This document shows, one piece after another, positions 15,361-23,980 of a stretch of DNA of 64,000 bases (within the stretch, counting starts at the first letter, position 1; each line of letters begins with the position of its first letter). Source of the stretch: Methanoculleus chikugoensis (lineage in GTDB: Archaea > Halobacteriota > Methanomicrobia > Methanomicrobiales > Methanoculleaceae); assembly GCF_019669965.1 (NCBI RefSeq), contig NZ_AP019781.1, positions 1,985,092-2,049,091 on the forward strand, in the 5' to 3' direction. The notes beneath the pieces are model-generated. The model did not search any database and was not told the origin of the DNA. It was given only the letters and a program-made list of their open reading frames with translations. Both the position numbers and the translations under genes were made by a program.

Positions 15361-18276
15361 TCACCTCACCCCCTCCCGGCCGTTCCACTCGCGGACCAGC
15401 CTCGCATAGCACCCCTCACAGACCTTAGCCTGCGCCTCCCGCGAGCGGTAGACCGCCTTCCCCGTCCCGCAGACGTCGCACCGGCCGAGTTCGACCTTTG
15501 TTCTCTCGAAGAGACGGTGGTCGAGCATCCCCGGGAGCGGCTGCACCTTCGCCGGCCGTTTTGCTCTCTTGAGACAGTCGTAGCAGAGGTAGAGCCCTCC
15601 GCCGCGTTTGACCGACGACGTCGGCCGCCGGCCGCAGATGTGGCAGGGCTCGTCCTTTGCGACCGGGAGGGGGATGTAGTCCGCGGGGGTGACCGGAGGC
15701 GGCATTGGCAGCACGTTGGCAGCATGCTGGCAGCAGGTGCTGCCAATGAGTGCGGCCATATCCCTGCCCGGATCTACGCTTCCGCCTTGATGCACGGAAT
15801 TTGCCGATTCATTGGCAGCAGTGCCGGAAACACAGGCACCCCGACCGTCACCGGAAGCCTCCTCGCCCGTGCTCTCCGTCCTCTCATTCTGCTGTACATA
15901 GAGGTGCATAGATCGATCTATCCCAGGGTTCTGAACCTCGTTCCAGGAATCCTCGTTGTTCCGGCAGTTCTCTTGTTGGCAGCAGGTGCTGCCATTCTGC
16001 TGCAATCTGCTGCCATTGCTGCCACCGTCCGGGTCGTCATCCAGCCAGACCGAGGTTCCCCCGCTCCAGGCCCGGTAGACCCCGACGTCGAACGTGAAGT
16101 ACTGTTCCCGGCGGCGAATCATGACCCCGCCATCATCGCTCTGTGTTACCGTGGCGTCGTAGAGGCTGATCGCGGGGCACTTCTCCAGGAGACCCGAGTA
16201 CGGTGTTCCCCGGCTGACGTAGCCGTTCAGGAGCCGCCGGGTCTGATAATAGGAGAGGCCGAGGGCGCTCTGGAGCTGCCGGACGGTGAAGACCTCGACC
16301 CCCATCTGCGCGACCGTCGCGAGCGCCGCCGCCTCGTTCTTCGTCAGTTTGGTCTCCTGGCCCCCGGCCGTCCCGGAGAGGGCGGCGTAGAGTTTTGCCG
16401 CCGCCACGAAGTCCTCCGGCCGGGCGATCACCGCCCCGTCGCCGTCGCGGTCGCGCTGGAGGTAGAAGAGCCGGGCCCGGCACTTGATCAGGTCAAAGAG
16501 CATGCCCGGGTTTCTGCGGTTCTGGGTCGTCGAGGACTGGATCCGCCGGGCAAACGGGATCCGGACGGTGAGGACATCGGCTTTGACGGCTTCCCAGATC
16601 GCCCGGCAGGTGAGGATATCGTCCTTTGCCGGGCCGCGGCCGGCCGCTTCCGCCTCCTTCATGTGCTCAAAGACCCGCTTATCTTGCTCGACGGTGTCGT
16701 CGATCCAGGCCGTCAGCATCCGGTTCATCACCTGGTCGTCGCCCATATCCTCGACCTTCGCGAGCCACCAGACACACCGTTCCGGGATGGTGCAGACCCG
16801 GAGTTTCCGCTCGGTCGTGAGGGTTCGGTGCTCGATCGGCTCCCGGAAGTTTGCGGTCGCGGATTTGAGAACTTCTTGAAGATCGACGGAGAGCGAGACG
16901 TCGTCGAAGAGGAGGACGGTGCCGGGCCGGAGGTCGTCGTCGTAGTAGAGCGCCTTGTCGGATACGGTGCCCCTGAGCCGGTAGGCTTCCGGGACGAGGT
17001 TCTGCATCGTCGTGCAGGCGTGGGTCTTGCCTTTGCCTGAGTTCCCGGAGACGGCGACATGCAGCCCGTTCGTGTTCTCGACCGACTGCGAAGCAAGAGA
17101 CATCGCGAGACACTCCGCAACCGTCCGGTCGCCGACGTGGCTCTTGTTGAAGGTCCCGAGGAGGAAGGCGAGCGGGTCGCCGTTCTTGAGGATCGCAAGG
17201 GCACGCTCACGGTACGTATCCTCCGCAACGGTAGGAGGAGGCGCCGGCTGCTCCTCCTGTCCCGGCCCCTGCTCCTTTGTTCTTATCCGCGGGCTTCGCT
17301 TCTTTCGCTCATATATCCCCCGGAGTTCCGGCCAGCGCTGGGCGCCCCCGCCGCAGCTCGCGTGGTGGCAGCCGGCGAAGACAGCGCCGTTCGCAAACTG
17401 GATCGCGAAGGCGCCATCCTTATGTGCCGCCGAGAACGGGCAGCTCTCGAGGGTGAAGAGGGTCCCGCCCTGGTAAGGCCGTGTGCTCCGGACGGTGATC
17501 CCGTGCTCCGCGAGCCAGGCGGCGAGGTCGATGCCGGGTCCCTTCTTTTTCGGTTCTTCACGGGGGAGGAGTCCTACGAGATGCTGCAACCGCTCCAGGG
17601 GAACGACACCAATCTCACCGGGTGCAGAGAGGATCCTTGCCCGCCGGTGCGGTCGCTCCACTGTGTTGTCACCCTTCCGCGAGAGCGTCCCGTAGAGTTT
17701 CCAGATCCTGGCGGCGTTGTGGTTCGCGGTATCGACGGTGACGGCCTCGTTCGAGAAGAGGGCGTCGAGGGTGGCAAGCGCACCCTTCACGACCTCCGTT
17801 GCCGTCTCGTCGTTTGGAAGGTCGATCCTGTACAGGAGGTGCGCCCCGTTCCCGGAGTCGGCCCGCACCGGGTCCGGGAACCCCTGCTCGGCGAGATAGC
17901 CTGCGATCCGCTCCGCTGCATTGAGCGCCGCATTGTGCTCGGCATCCGTCGAGGAGACCCCGCTCGGCCGGACCGGGTCGATGTCGACCGGGAGCCAGCG
18001 CCGGCGGAGGATGTCGGCGTCGGCCGTGGTCGCGTCTTTCCGGGAGAGCCGCATCTTGATCCGGTTTGCCCTGCGGGCGAGGAGAGCCCGGTTCACATCA
18101 TTGAGGGTGACATAGATCCCGGCGACCGCCGGATCGGCGTCGAGGGCCTCGACCCGCTCTACGAGCAGAGTATAGTCGTCGAAGTAGCCGGAGTGGGCGA
18201 CGCCGTCGGCGAGCGCCCGGACTTCGATTACGCCGTTGGCGAGGAGCCCTACGGCCCGGCGGAGTTCCTCACTCAT
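15361..18276 (-). CDS. Plasmid/virus-type AEP primase-helicase (replication protein)
   Basis: 971 residues. N-terminal archaeo-eukaryotic primase-like domain with VDIDP and DSGNGAHLLYRI motifs (about 85-200) and TANHNAARIWKLYGT. Next comes a cysteine/histidine zinc module (CPFS...GCHHASC, about 285-320). A superfamily 3/6-like ATPase follows, with SGNSGKGKT (about 410-418) and LLFDDVS (about 450). After a winged-helix region (about 660-700) comes a low-complexity linker and two C-terminal zinc ribbons (CHIC...CYDC, CDVC...CEGC). Such fusions replicate archaeal plasmids and viruses. The start at 18276 overlaps the preceding gene by 8 bp. The linker coding region carries iteron-like repeats (15705-16025). 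Two small minus-strand genes lie directly upstream and Orc1/Cdc6 just beyond, so this is probably the core of an integrated element. Confidence 0.85.
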   Translation of the reverse strand: MSEELRRAVGLLANGVIEVRALADGVAHSGYFDDYTLLVERVEALDADPAVAGIYVTLNDVNRALLARRANRIKMRLSRKDATTADADILRRRWLPVDIDPVRPSGVSSTDAEHNAALNAAERIAGYLAEQGFPDPVRADSGNGAHLLYRIDLPNDETATEVVKGALATLDALFSNEAVTVDTANHNAARIWKLYGTLSRKGDNTVERPHRRARILSAPGEIGVVPLERLQHLVGLLPREEPKKKGPGIDLAAWLAEHGITVRSTRPYQGGTLFTLESCPFSAAHKDGAFAIQFANGAVFAGCHHASCGGGAQRWPELRGIYERKKRSPRIRTKEQGPGQEEQPAPPPTVAEDTYRERALAILKNGDPLAFLLGTFNKSHVGDRTVAECLAMSLASQSVENTNGLHVAVSGNSGKGKTHACTTMQNLVPEAYRLRGTVSDKALYYDDDLRPGTVLLFDDVSLSVDLQEVLKSATANFREPIEHRTLTTERKLRVCTIPERCVWWLAKVEDMGDDQVMNRMLTAWIDDTVEQDKRVFEHMKEAEAAGRGPAKDDILTCRAIWEAVKADVLTVRIPFARRIQSSTTQNRRNPGMLFDLIKCRARLFYLQRDRDGDGAVIARPEDFVAAAKLYAALSGTAGGQETKLTKNEAAALATVAQMGVEVFTVRQLQSALGLSYYQTRRLLNGYVSRGTPYSGLLEKCPAISLYDATVTQSDDGGVMIRRREQYFTFDVGVYRAWSGGTSVWLDDDPDGGSNGSRLQQNGSTCCQQENCRNNEDSWNEVQNPGIDRSMHLYVQQNERTESTGEEASGDGRGACVSGTAANESANSVHQGGSVDPGRDMAALIGSTCCQHAANVLPMPPPVTPADYIPLPVAKDEPCHICGRRPTSSVKRGGGLYLCYDCLKRAKRPAKVQPLPGMLDHRLFERTKVELGRCDVCGTGKAVYRSREAQAKVCEGCYARLVREWNGREGVR
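15705..16025. repeat. Iteron-like TTGGCAGCA repeats inside the replicase gene
   Basis: Ten copies of TTGGCAGCA or its complement, with up to one or two changes. Cluster 1 starts at 15705, 15716, 15727 and, inverted, 15738: exactly 11 bp apart. One copy lies at 15812. Cluster 2 starts at 15976 and, inverted, at 15987, 15998, 16008 and 16017. Spacing of 11 bp is one helical turn and is not a multiple of three, so copies fall in different reading frames. The conservation is therefore on DNA, not on the protein. The pattern matches origin iterons bound by a replication initiator. Confidence 0.65.
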
Positions 18277-18610
18277 AGAACTCCACCTCGATAAGGGGAA
18301 AGAGGGGAGCGCTTGCCGCCTCCCCGCGGGCGACCCGCTGGAGGCTGACGAGCGGGACAATCCAGGACCCGACGCGAAGGCGGAATACCACCGCCCGCCC
18401 CGCGTGGTTCACAGCCGCATGCCCCTCGATCGTCACGGACGAGGTGACGATGCTGCCCGTCCGCCGCACCCGCTCCCGCGTCACCGGGGCAGGCCGGCCG
18501 GAAAAGATCAGGCTTCGCAGATCCTCGGGTGCAATCCGGCAACGCTCCGCCTCGACATGGACGATGAGCCCGCCCGCTGCGGTGCAGGCAAGGGTACCCG
18601 GCTCCATCAT
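18269..18610 (-). CDS. Small conserved-looking protein of the integrated element
   Basis: 113 residues, beta-rich, with no transmembrane segment and no recognised family. The start overlaps the preceding stop (18607-18610) as ATGA, and its own stop overlaps the start of the primase gene by 8 bp. It is therefore coupled in a three-gene operon with a replication protein. A role as a replication accessory or DNA-binding protein is possible but only inferred from position. Confidence 0.65.
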   Translation of the reverse strand: MMEPGTLACTAAGGLIVHVEAERCRIAPEDLRSLIFSGRPAPVTRERVRRTGSIVTSSVTIEGHAAVNHAGRAVVFRLRVGSWIVPLVSLQRVARGEAASAPLFPLIEVEFYE

Positions 18611-18885
18611 GGCCGCCCCCGCTCAACGTTTATTAGATACTGGTGGTTCCGGGTCCGCCGGACGGTGATCTCGCGGACCGCCCGGCCGTGCCGCCGGATC
18701 TCGTCCGCCACCACCCGCGGGACGAGGAAGAGCGGGACCGGGGAGACGTTTATCTCTTCCGGGACAGAAATACCAGTGGCGGCCTGGCGGAGCGCGTGGT
18801 GGCACTTCAGGTCCGGGCTGCCGCCGCTGGCTTTCGGTTCGGTACCTCCCGGATTCCGTTTGTCCGGGGTTGCTTCTGGTTGCAT
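18607..18885 (-). CDS. Small protein, first gene of the primase operon
   Basis: 92 residues. The N-terminal 30 are disordered (proline, glycine, serine), followed by VPEEINVSPVPLFLVPRVVADEI and a basic C-terminus. No family recognised. It overlaps the next gene by ATGA. A TATA-like CTTTTAACC on the minus strand near 18946-18954 could be the operon promoter. The start at 18885 is the only ATG giving the whole frame. Confidence 0.55.
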   Translation of the reverse strand: MQPEATPDKRNPGGTEPKASGGSPDLKCHHALRQAATGISVPEEINVSPVPLFLVPRVVADEIRRHGRAVREITVRRTRNHQYLINVERGRP

Positions 18886-19048
18886 TTCCTGTTACTCCCT
18901 GCACCGGCGTTCTCTCCGGCGCATACACCATCATCGGGAACTGCCGGTTAAAAGGGTGAGTCAACCATCCCGGAAAAAACAACAGGCTCCATATAAGCCT
19001 TGCTTTATTGCAACCGTTCAAAAAAGGAGTATCTGATGAGGAACTCCA

Positions 19049-19069
19049 ATCCCGGGCAGGACCCGGGAT
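19049..19069 (-). terminator. Hairpin terminator after orc1/cdc6
   Basis: A perfect 8-bp stem (ATCCCGGG/CCCGGGAT) with a 5-nt loop lies 10 bp beyond the stop of the replication gene. A run of six T's on the minus strand follows further down (about 19021-19026). Confidence 0.5.
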
Positions 19070-19078
19070 TTCCGGATC

Positions 19079-20236
19079 TCATGCCCAGTTCGGGATCTTG
19101 CAGGTTTTGTCCGGGGCTTTACAGGCGGCGGCCACGTCGCCGGCATTGTATCGGAGCCGGACCTCCCTCCCCCGGCCCGCCCCGGGCACGAGATCGACGA
19201 TCCCGGCCTTCGTGAGGGCGTTGAGATGCTCGTGGTAGGTTGTCTTCCCGACCGGGAGGTACTCCTGTGCGGCCTCGAAGACCGCCCCCGACGCCATATC
19301 CGCCCCGTCACGGGATCGCTCCGCGATCCAGCAGGCGAGTGCCCGCTCGGCCTCCGAGAGCCTCGTAGCACGGGCCCGAAGCGCCGGCGCCGTGACCGCC
19401 CGGGCGGCTGCGGTGACATCGGCGTGGGTGACCCGGCGGCGGCCGTCCTTCTCCGCCCGGAGGGTTGCTTGCCGGATGAGGTCGATCCCGACCCGGACAT
19501 CCTGCTCGCCGGCGGCGATCTGCGCGATCCGGTCGATGAGCGGAGCCGGCAGCACCCGGGGGTAGAGACCCTGCCGGACCCGGTCGGTCAGGATCTCGCG
19601 GATCTCGGTCCTCGAGTAGGGCAGGAAGGTGATCTCGGTCGGGTGGAAGACCGACCGGACGCTCGCATCGGCCTCGGCTCCGAGGTTCAGGCCGAGGTTG
19701 CTCGTGACCGCGAAGACCCCTGCCTTCCGGACGTCCCACTTCTCGTAGAGCCGGAGGAGCTGGTAGAGGAGGAGGTTGTAGGTCCCGGCCGGGATGAGTT
19801 CGTCGGCGTCGTCGAGGCAGACGACGAGCGCGGCGTTACGGTCCTGGAGCCGGGAGGCGATCCCCTCTTTGACATCGTCGAGGTACCGGCCGGCCAACGG
19901 CGCCGGGTAGCCGCAGACCTGTTTGAAGATGCTCCCGTAGACGGCGAGCGGGGTGTGGTTATGCCGGCAGTTGACGTAGACCGGGATTACCTGTTGCGTC
20001 TCTTCGGCGACCTCACGGAAGATCCGGCGGACGGTGGTGGTCTTCCCGGTCCCCGGCGGGCCGCGGAGGACGGCGGAGAGGACGCTCCCGCCCCGGAGGG
20101 CCGGCCGGAGGAGGAAGGCGAGTTCCCGGACCTGGGCGTCGCGGTGGTGGAGGTGGTCGGGGAGATACGTGAACTCGAAGACGTCCGGGTCGCGAAAGAG
20201 GGTCTGGTCGCTGCGGAGAAGAGGGGAATGCGTCAT
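19079..20236 (-). CDS. cdc6: Orc1/Cdc6-family replication initiator
   Basis: 385 residues. AAA+ ATPase with Walker A GPPGTGKTTT (about 57-66) and Walker B VVCLDDADEL (about 130-139), a sensor region, and a C-terminal winged helix (about 310-375) that contacts origin DNA. The archaeal family marks origins and loads MCM. This copy lies beside a plasmid-type primase-helicase and carries a divergent winged helix, so it is more likely the initiator of an integrated element than the chromosomal Orc1 (inference). I chose MTHSPLL at 20236 because the family starts shortly before the DPDVFEF segment. A 33-nt longer reading is possible. Confidence 0.9.
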   Translation of the reverse strand: MTHSPLLRSDQTLFRDPDVFEFTYLPDHLHHRDAQVRELAFLLRPALRGGSVLSAVLRGPPGTGKTTTVRRIFREVAEETQQVIPVYVNCRHNHTPLAVYGSIFKQVCGYPAPLAGRYLDDVKEGIASRLQDRNAALVVCLDDADELIPAGTYNLLLYQLLRLYEKWDVRKAGVFAVTSNLGLNLGAEADASVRSVFHPTEITFLPYSRTEIREILTDRVRQGLYPRVLPAPLIDRIAQIAAGEQDVRVGIDLIRQATLRAEKDGRRRVTHADVTAAARAVTAPALRARATRLSEAERALACWIAERSRDGADMASGAVFEAAQEYLPVGKTTYHEHLNALTKAGIVDLVPGAGRGREVRLRYNAGDVAAACKAPDKTCKIPNWA

Positions 20237-20311
20237 AGGGGAGAGTGGAGAAGAGTCAGTTGATAACAAGGAGCCGGGCGCAGGATGAAAGTGAAGGGGG
20301 CAAAAGCCCCC

Positions 20312-20818
20312 TCAGTCCAGCGAGCCGACGGTGTCGGCCCAGGCCTCGACCGCGTTCCGGATGGCGTCGTCCTGGTAGGACGAGATCCGGACGGTCTTTC
20401 TGGTGAAGGTGACGTAGTAGTCGTCACCGGACGGGTCGTGGCACTTGAGCTGCGCGTAGTAGGTCTCGCCGGGGGCGTTCCGGACGGCCTCGCCGCCCAT
20501 CGCGGCCTCGAGGGCCGCGTTGCCCATGACCTCGGCGGCGTTCGCCTCGAACGCGGCGATCGTCGGGGACTGGATCGAGACGGTCCCGACGCGCTTGCCC
20601 TCACCGTTGAGGAAGTTCACCTTCGCGGTGTAGTGCTCGCGGTTGCGGACGACCGCGGCCACCGGCTGCCCGTCGGCGCCGGTATACCCGACGCACCCGA
20701 ACGGGTTGTCGTCGATGACGCTCTGGATGAGGTTGTTAAACGACGTTACGCTGGCGATCGGGACGGCGAGGTCCCGGACCGCCGTTTTGTTCACGGTAGT
20801 CTGCACGAAGTCTGCCAT
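20312..20818 (-). CDS. Unknown 168-residue protein of the integrated element
   Basis: A soluble alpha/beta protein with no cysteine pairs except Cys42 and Cys125, no membrane helix, and an SSYQDDAIRNAVEAWADTVG helix at the C-terminus. It has its own strong ribosome-binding site (AAGGAG, 9-14 nt upstream) and ends 76 bp before the initiator gene. That fits a single, highly translated product such as a virion or coat protein, but this is inference from context only. I recognise no family. Confidence 0.65.
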   Translation of the reverse strand: MADFVQTTVNKTAVRDLAVPIASVTSFNNLIQSVIDDNPFGCVGYTGADGQPVAAVVRNREHYTAKVNFLNGEGKRVGTVSIQSPTIAAFEANAAEVMGNAALEAAMGGEAVRNAPGETYYAQLKCHDPSGDDYYVTFTRKTVRISSYQDDAIRNAVEAWADTVGSLD

Positions 20819-21044
20819 GGTTGGCTCTCCTTGCCTGCCAGGCTTCCCGGGAATGTGACAGACAACTATAGGGTCGACCCGTAAGGGTATCAGTCTGACT
20901 TTATCGGGGAGGGTGGATTGGGGATAGGACGGAAAAAGGCCTCAACAAAGGTGTAGGCCATGGAAGCGGTTCTCATAACAGACTACCAGTTGGGAATGTT
21001 TTTGTTTTCGGAAGAGAGAAGTGATTCACAAGGGAAGAAGAGAC

Positions 21045-21361
21045 GTGAATCGCAGCAGAGATAGGATCATCAGGTTGGTAGATCAGGATTCGGTCATCAT
21101 CTCCTACCATGCCCGGGTCAGGATGTATTGATGCGTAACATCTCCACCGATGACCTCTTTTTAGCGATCAGGGCCGGTGAAATTATCGAATCATATCCTG
21201 ATGACGAGCCCTGTCCCTCCGCACTCATGCTCGGCTTTATACGCGACCACGCATATCATGTAGTACTTGGTATCTGCGACGATCATCTCCGGGTCATCAC
21301 CGCCTACATGCCGGATGATGAACATTGGATCGATGCGCGAACGAGGAGAGAGAAAGAATGA
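21045..21361 (+). pseudogene. DUF4258 toxin-like protein, frameshifted near the N-terminus
   Basis: From GTG 21045 the frame reads an N-terminus typical of DUF4258 (ISYHARVRMY, about residues 20-29), then stops at TGA 21129-21131. An ATG overlapping that stop (TGATG) opens the rest of the domain in another frame: NISTDDLFLAIRAGEIIESY through RVITAYMPDDEHW to 21361. The alignment shows 8 nt where a multiple of three is expected, so this is an indel, not a new gene. Translational coupling could still yield a 76-residue C-terminal product. DUF4258 proteins are usually paired with a YgiT/MqsA-type partner, which follows directly. Confidence 0.7.
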
Positions 21362-21603
21362 TTCCAGAGAGATGCACCCTCTGTAAAGGAACCCTGCAGG
21401 AAGGAAAGACCGAGTTCATTGCACGGGTCGGGGATGAGATCATCGTCATCCGGGATGTCCCGGCCTTCATCTGCGACCGGTGCGGCGAGGCATACTACAG
21501 CGCGGAGGTCTCCCGCAAGATCGATGCCGTGATGAAAGATTTCCATAGCGGCAGGCTTTGCTGCCGGCCTCTCGCGGCAGGCGAGGTTGAACTCACCGGG
21601 TGA
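21358..21603 (+). CDS. YgiT-type zinc finger / MqsA-like antitoxin
   Basis: 81 residues. An N-terminal CTLCKG and, 29 residues later, CDRCGEAYYS form the two-CxxC zinc site of the MqsA N-terminal domain. The helix-turn-helix half of full MqsA is missing, as is common for the short YgiT-type proteins. The start overlaps the DUF4258 stop as ATGA, so the two are translated together. The family acts as an antitoxin. Here the partner is frameshifted. Confidence 0.8.
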   Translation: MIPERCTLCKGTLQEGKTEFIARVGDEIIVIRDVPAFICDRCGEAYYSAEVSRKIDAVMKDFHSGRLCCRPLAAGEVELTG

Positions 21604-21756
21604 AGCCGGAAGGCGCGGTGGCTTTCGGACCTGACACACCATCCTCCAGCCGGTCACGGCCGGATGCGCAACGCTCCGCCCTTTTTTCTGCACATAACCG
21701 TTACGGTCAGGCTTTTTTTCTTTCCCCTCCTACTGTTCTCCAGGAGGGGTACCAGG

Positions 21757-22002
21757 ATGACCGAGGAGAAGACCACCAGGGAGCTCGTTTACGAGACGAA
21801 CCGGGACGTGAAGTGGATCTGCCGGATGTTGCAGCGGATGGAGGCCCAGGACGAGGAGTTTGAGGCCCGGATCCGGGCGCTGGAGGGCTGGCGGGCGGAG
21901 AAGGTGGGCGAAGAGCGGAGGGTCTCGACGATCGGCGCCGGGGCGGGCGGGGTCGTGGGTGGGGTGGTGGCGGTGATTGTGAAGGTGCTCGGCGGGGGGT
22001 GA
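21757..22002 (+). CDS. Small coiled-coil protein with C-terminal membrane helix
   Basis: 81 residues: a charged helix likely to form a coiled coil (about 10-55), then a glycine/valine-rich membrane segment (about 59-78). The layout resembles hemolysin XhlA/holin-associated proteins of phages, but sequence similarity is weak. A good ribosome-binding site (AGGAGG) lies at about 21741-21746, 10-15 nt before the ATG. Position at the edge of the integrated element fits a viral membrane protein (inference). Confidence 0.65.
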   Translation: MTEEKTTRELVYETNRDVKWICRMLQRMEAQDEEFEARIRALEGWRAEKVGEERRVSTIGAGAGGVVGGVVAVIVKVLGGG

Positions 22003-22651
22003 GTCCAGAGAGACTGGATGAGTCACTGTTCCATACGATGTTTCCTGTGCATAGTTACACCCCGCCGGAGAGGAATACGCGGTAGAAGGACATGGCGTCT
22101 TCGCCCTGCCGTTCGGCCCCCGGTTTGCCCGGAGTACGGTTGGGGGCATGCCGGCTGCAATCGGCGGGAGACGTGAGCCCATTACAAAACGCCCATAGTG
22201 GTAGTTTCAGGGGATTGGATGCACCTGCTCTGGTTTCGAGTATTCACTGCAACCATGGATGAGCCCATTATGGGCCAATTGATGATCCCTTTTGACCTAC
22301 GTTGATCCTCTACGATCCCTCTACCGTTGCATACCTCAGCGAGTAGCGCACGCCCGCTCCTGCCGTCCCCTCTTTACGGAAAATTCCTCGTTAAACAAGA
22401 TCTGTAAGATCCCGTGTTGCGGTTGACTTCTTAACACTTTAGAGGTGCTGATATTCCTGATTTGAGATGGAGCCCCCGCTCTTCAGGTAGTGTATGGAGG
22501 CGATCTGCCGCTCATTCAGCCCGAGCGAGTCGAGTCGCTCTCCATATGCGGAGGACGGTTCTCACACCCGTGGTTATGGAAATAGTTATCTTTCTCCCCG
22601 GCGACCGTAGAATCATTGAAATGAAATAGTACTCAGGTGGAGGCTACCTGA
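22003..22651. other. Gene-poor stretch, 0.65 kb
   Basis: No complete gene. A perfect 13-bp palindrome (GCCCATTATGGGC) lies at 22263-22275 and the sequence GAGCCCATTA occurs twice (22173, 22261). A C-terminal helix-turn-helix remnant lies at about 22442-22560. The last 100 bp hold the upstream region of the next operon. Confidence 0.4.
22442..22560 (-). pseudogene. C-terminal helix-turn-helix remnant of a RecG-like/AlbA_2 regulator
   Basis: Minus-strand translation reads LGLNERQIASIHYLKSGGSI then SNQEYQHL and a stop at about 22442. This is the typical last 30 residues of COG2865-type ATP-binding regulators. No start or upstream domains remain. It is an orphan tail of a gene type whose complete member is at 44462-46342. 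Confidence 0.5.
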
Positions 22652-23137
22652 ATGAATTTGCGGCTCACTGATGATGAGATCGATGCGTTACTCAGAGAGG
22701 CCAAGCCGCTGCCGGGAGATTTCTCCAGGAGATTTCGCCCTAAAGAGAAGGGCGGCCATAAGGAGTACGAGATCGGTATAGAAGGTGCGAATCAATCCCG
22801 GTTCAGGTTAATATTTCGGCAAAGTCTATTCAACTCGCTGGACTTCTCCGTGATCCTCGGCTATATCATTCCAAACACAAACCAGGTGTTCCGGCTACGC
22901 CGATATAACGGGAAAAGTCACGAACACACGAACAGGCTTGAGCAGGAGAAGTTTTATGATTTCCACATCCATACTGCAACAGAGCGCTACCAGACCGCGG
23001 GCTGGAACGAGGATGGGTATGCGGTTCCGACAGACCGGTACTCGGATCACCACGGCGCGCTGAAGAGCATGTTCAACGACTGCGGGTTTGAGGGTTCAGC
23101 GGTAACCACGAAGGATCTTACCGACTGGGGGATATAA
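22652..23137 (+). CDS. DUF6978 family protein
   Basis: 161 residues, soluble, with FRPKEKGGHKEYEIGIEG (about 29-46) and a HEHTNRLE...YDFHIHTATERYQ segment (about 90-115) holding several histidines. This matches the DUF6978 family, which is regularly encoded next to DUF1828/DUF1829 proteins. A GGAGG lies 10-15 nt before the ATG. The downstream gene starts 3 nt after the stop, so the two form an operon and probably a functional pair, perhaps a toxin-antitoxin or defence module (inference). Confidence 0.75.
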   Translation: MNLRLTDDEIDALLREAKPLPGDFSRRFRPKEKGGHKEYEIGIEGANQSRFRLIFRQSLFNSLDFSVILGYIIPNTNQVFRLRRYNGKSHEHTNRLEQEKFYDFHIHTATERYQTAGWNEDGYAVPTDRYSDHHGALKSMFNDCGFEGSAVTTKDLTDWGI

Positions 23138-23140
23138 CCG

Positions 23141-23926
23141 ATGGCAATCGAGGCAATCGAAGAGGAGTTTCGGAGGAAGGTCTGCAGCCAGATCCATCTC
23201 CGCCCGGAGGGTATCAACCGGTATCGGGTCTTCACACCGTTTGTCTTTGACGATGGGGATAACCTCGCGATCGTCCTGAAGGATGAGGACGGCGCCTGGA
23301 CGCTGACGGATGAGGGGCATACCCTCATGCACCTGACCTACTCGATCGACGCAAGGGAGTTAGAGCGGGGAACCCGCCAGAAGGTGATCGCGAGTGTGCT
23401 GTCCCGGTTCGGGCTGGAGAACAACCGGGGCGAGCTCGCTATTCACATCACAGGCGACCGGTTTGGGGATGCCCTCTGGAGTTTCATCCAGGCGCTGATC
23501 CGGATATCGGATCTTACGTATCTGTCGAGATCGCGCGTCTACTCCACGTTCCAGGAGGATCTCCGTGCGCTCATCGAGGAGGCTGTCCCTGAGGGGCGCA
23601 GGGAGTTTGACTGGCACGATCCCGAGCATGATCCGGAAGGGAAATACACCGTTGACTGCAGGATCAACGGCATGCAGAGGCCGATCTACATCTTTGCGCT
23701 CGCGAACGACGACCGGGTCCGTGACGCGACGATAAACATCCTGCAGTTCGAGAAGTGGGGGCGGCCCTTCGTCTCGGTCGGCATATTCGAGGATCAGGAG
23801 GAGGTCAACCGCAAGGCCCTCGCGAAGTTCAGCGATGTCTGCGATAAGCAGTTCTCAAACCTGCCGGGGAACAAAGACCGGATTATGCAGCACCTCCGGG
23901 ATATGGCCGGGACGGCTTCCGGCTGA
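23141..23926 (+). CDS. DUF1828/DUF1829 domain protein
   Basis: 261 residues. The N-terminal DUF1828 part (about 20-110) contains [20 protein letters not shown] and [12 protein letters not shown]. The C-terminal DUF1829 part (about 130-255) contains an [17 protein letters not shown] segment. No catalytic site is established for either domain. It follows the DUF6978 gene by 3 nt. A hairpin terminator lies 27 nt after the stop. The pair sits at the left border of the defence island. Confidence 0.8.
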   Translation: MAIEAIEEEFRRKVCSQIHLRPEGINRYRVFTPFVFDDGDNLAIVLKDEDGAWTLTDEGHTLMHLTYSIDARELERGTRQKVIASVLSRFGLENNRGELAIHITGDRFGDALWSFIQALIRISDLTYLSRSRVYSTFQEDLRALIEEAVPEGRREFDWHDPEHDPEGKYTVDCRINGMQRPIYIFALANDDRVRDATINILQFEKWGRPFVSVGIFEDQEEVNRKALAKFSDVCDKQFSNLPGNKDRIMQHLRDMAGTASG

Positions 23927-23952
23927 GGTTGCAGCGGTGTCCCGCTCTGCCC

Positions 23953-23968
23953 GGGGGAGGAATCCCCC
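23953..23968 (+). terminator. Hairpin after the DUF6978/DUF1829 operon
   Basis: A six-bp GC stem (GGGGGA/TCCCCC) with a GGAA tetraloop, followed by TTTC. Confidence 0.5.
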
Positions 23969-23980
23969 TTTCATCACGTG

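Noticed and set aside
20312-20818. Naming the 168-residue protein a capsid protein
   Set aside because: Context allows it, but no sequence feature supports it. Left as unknown.
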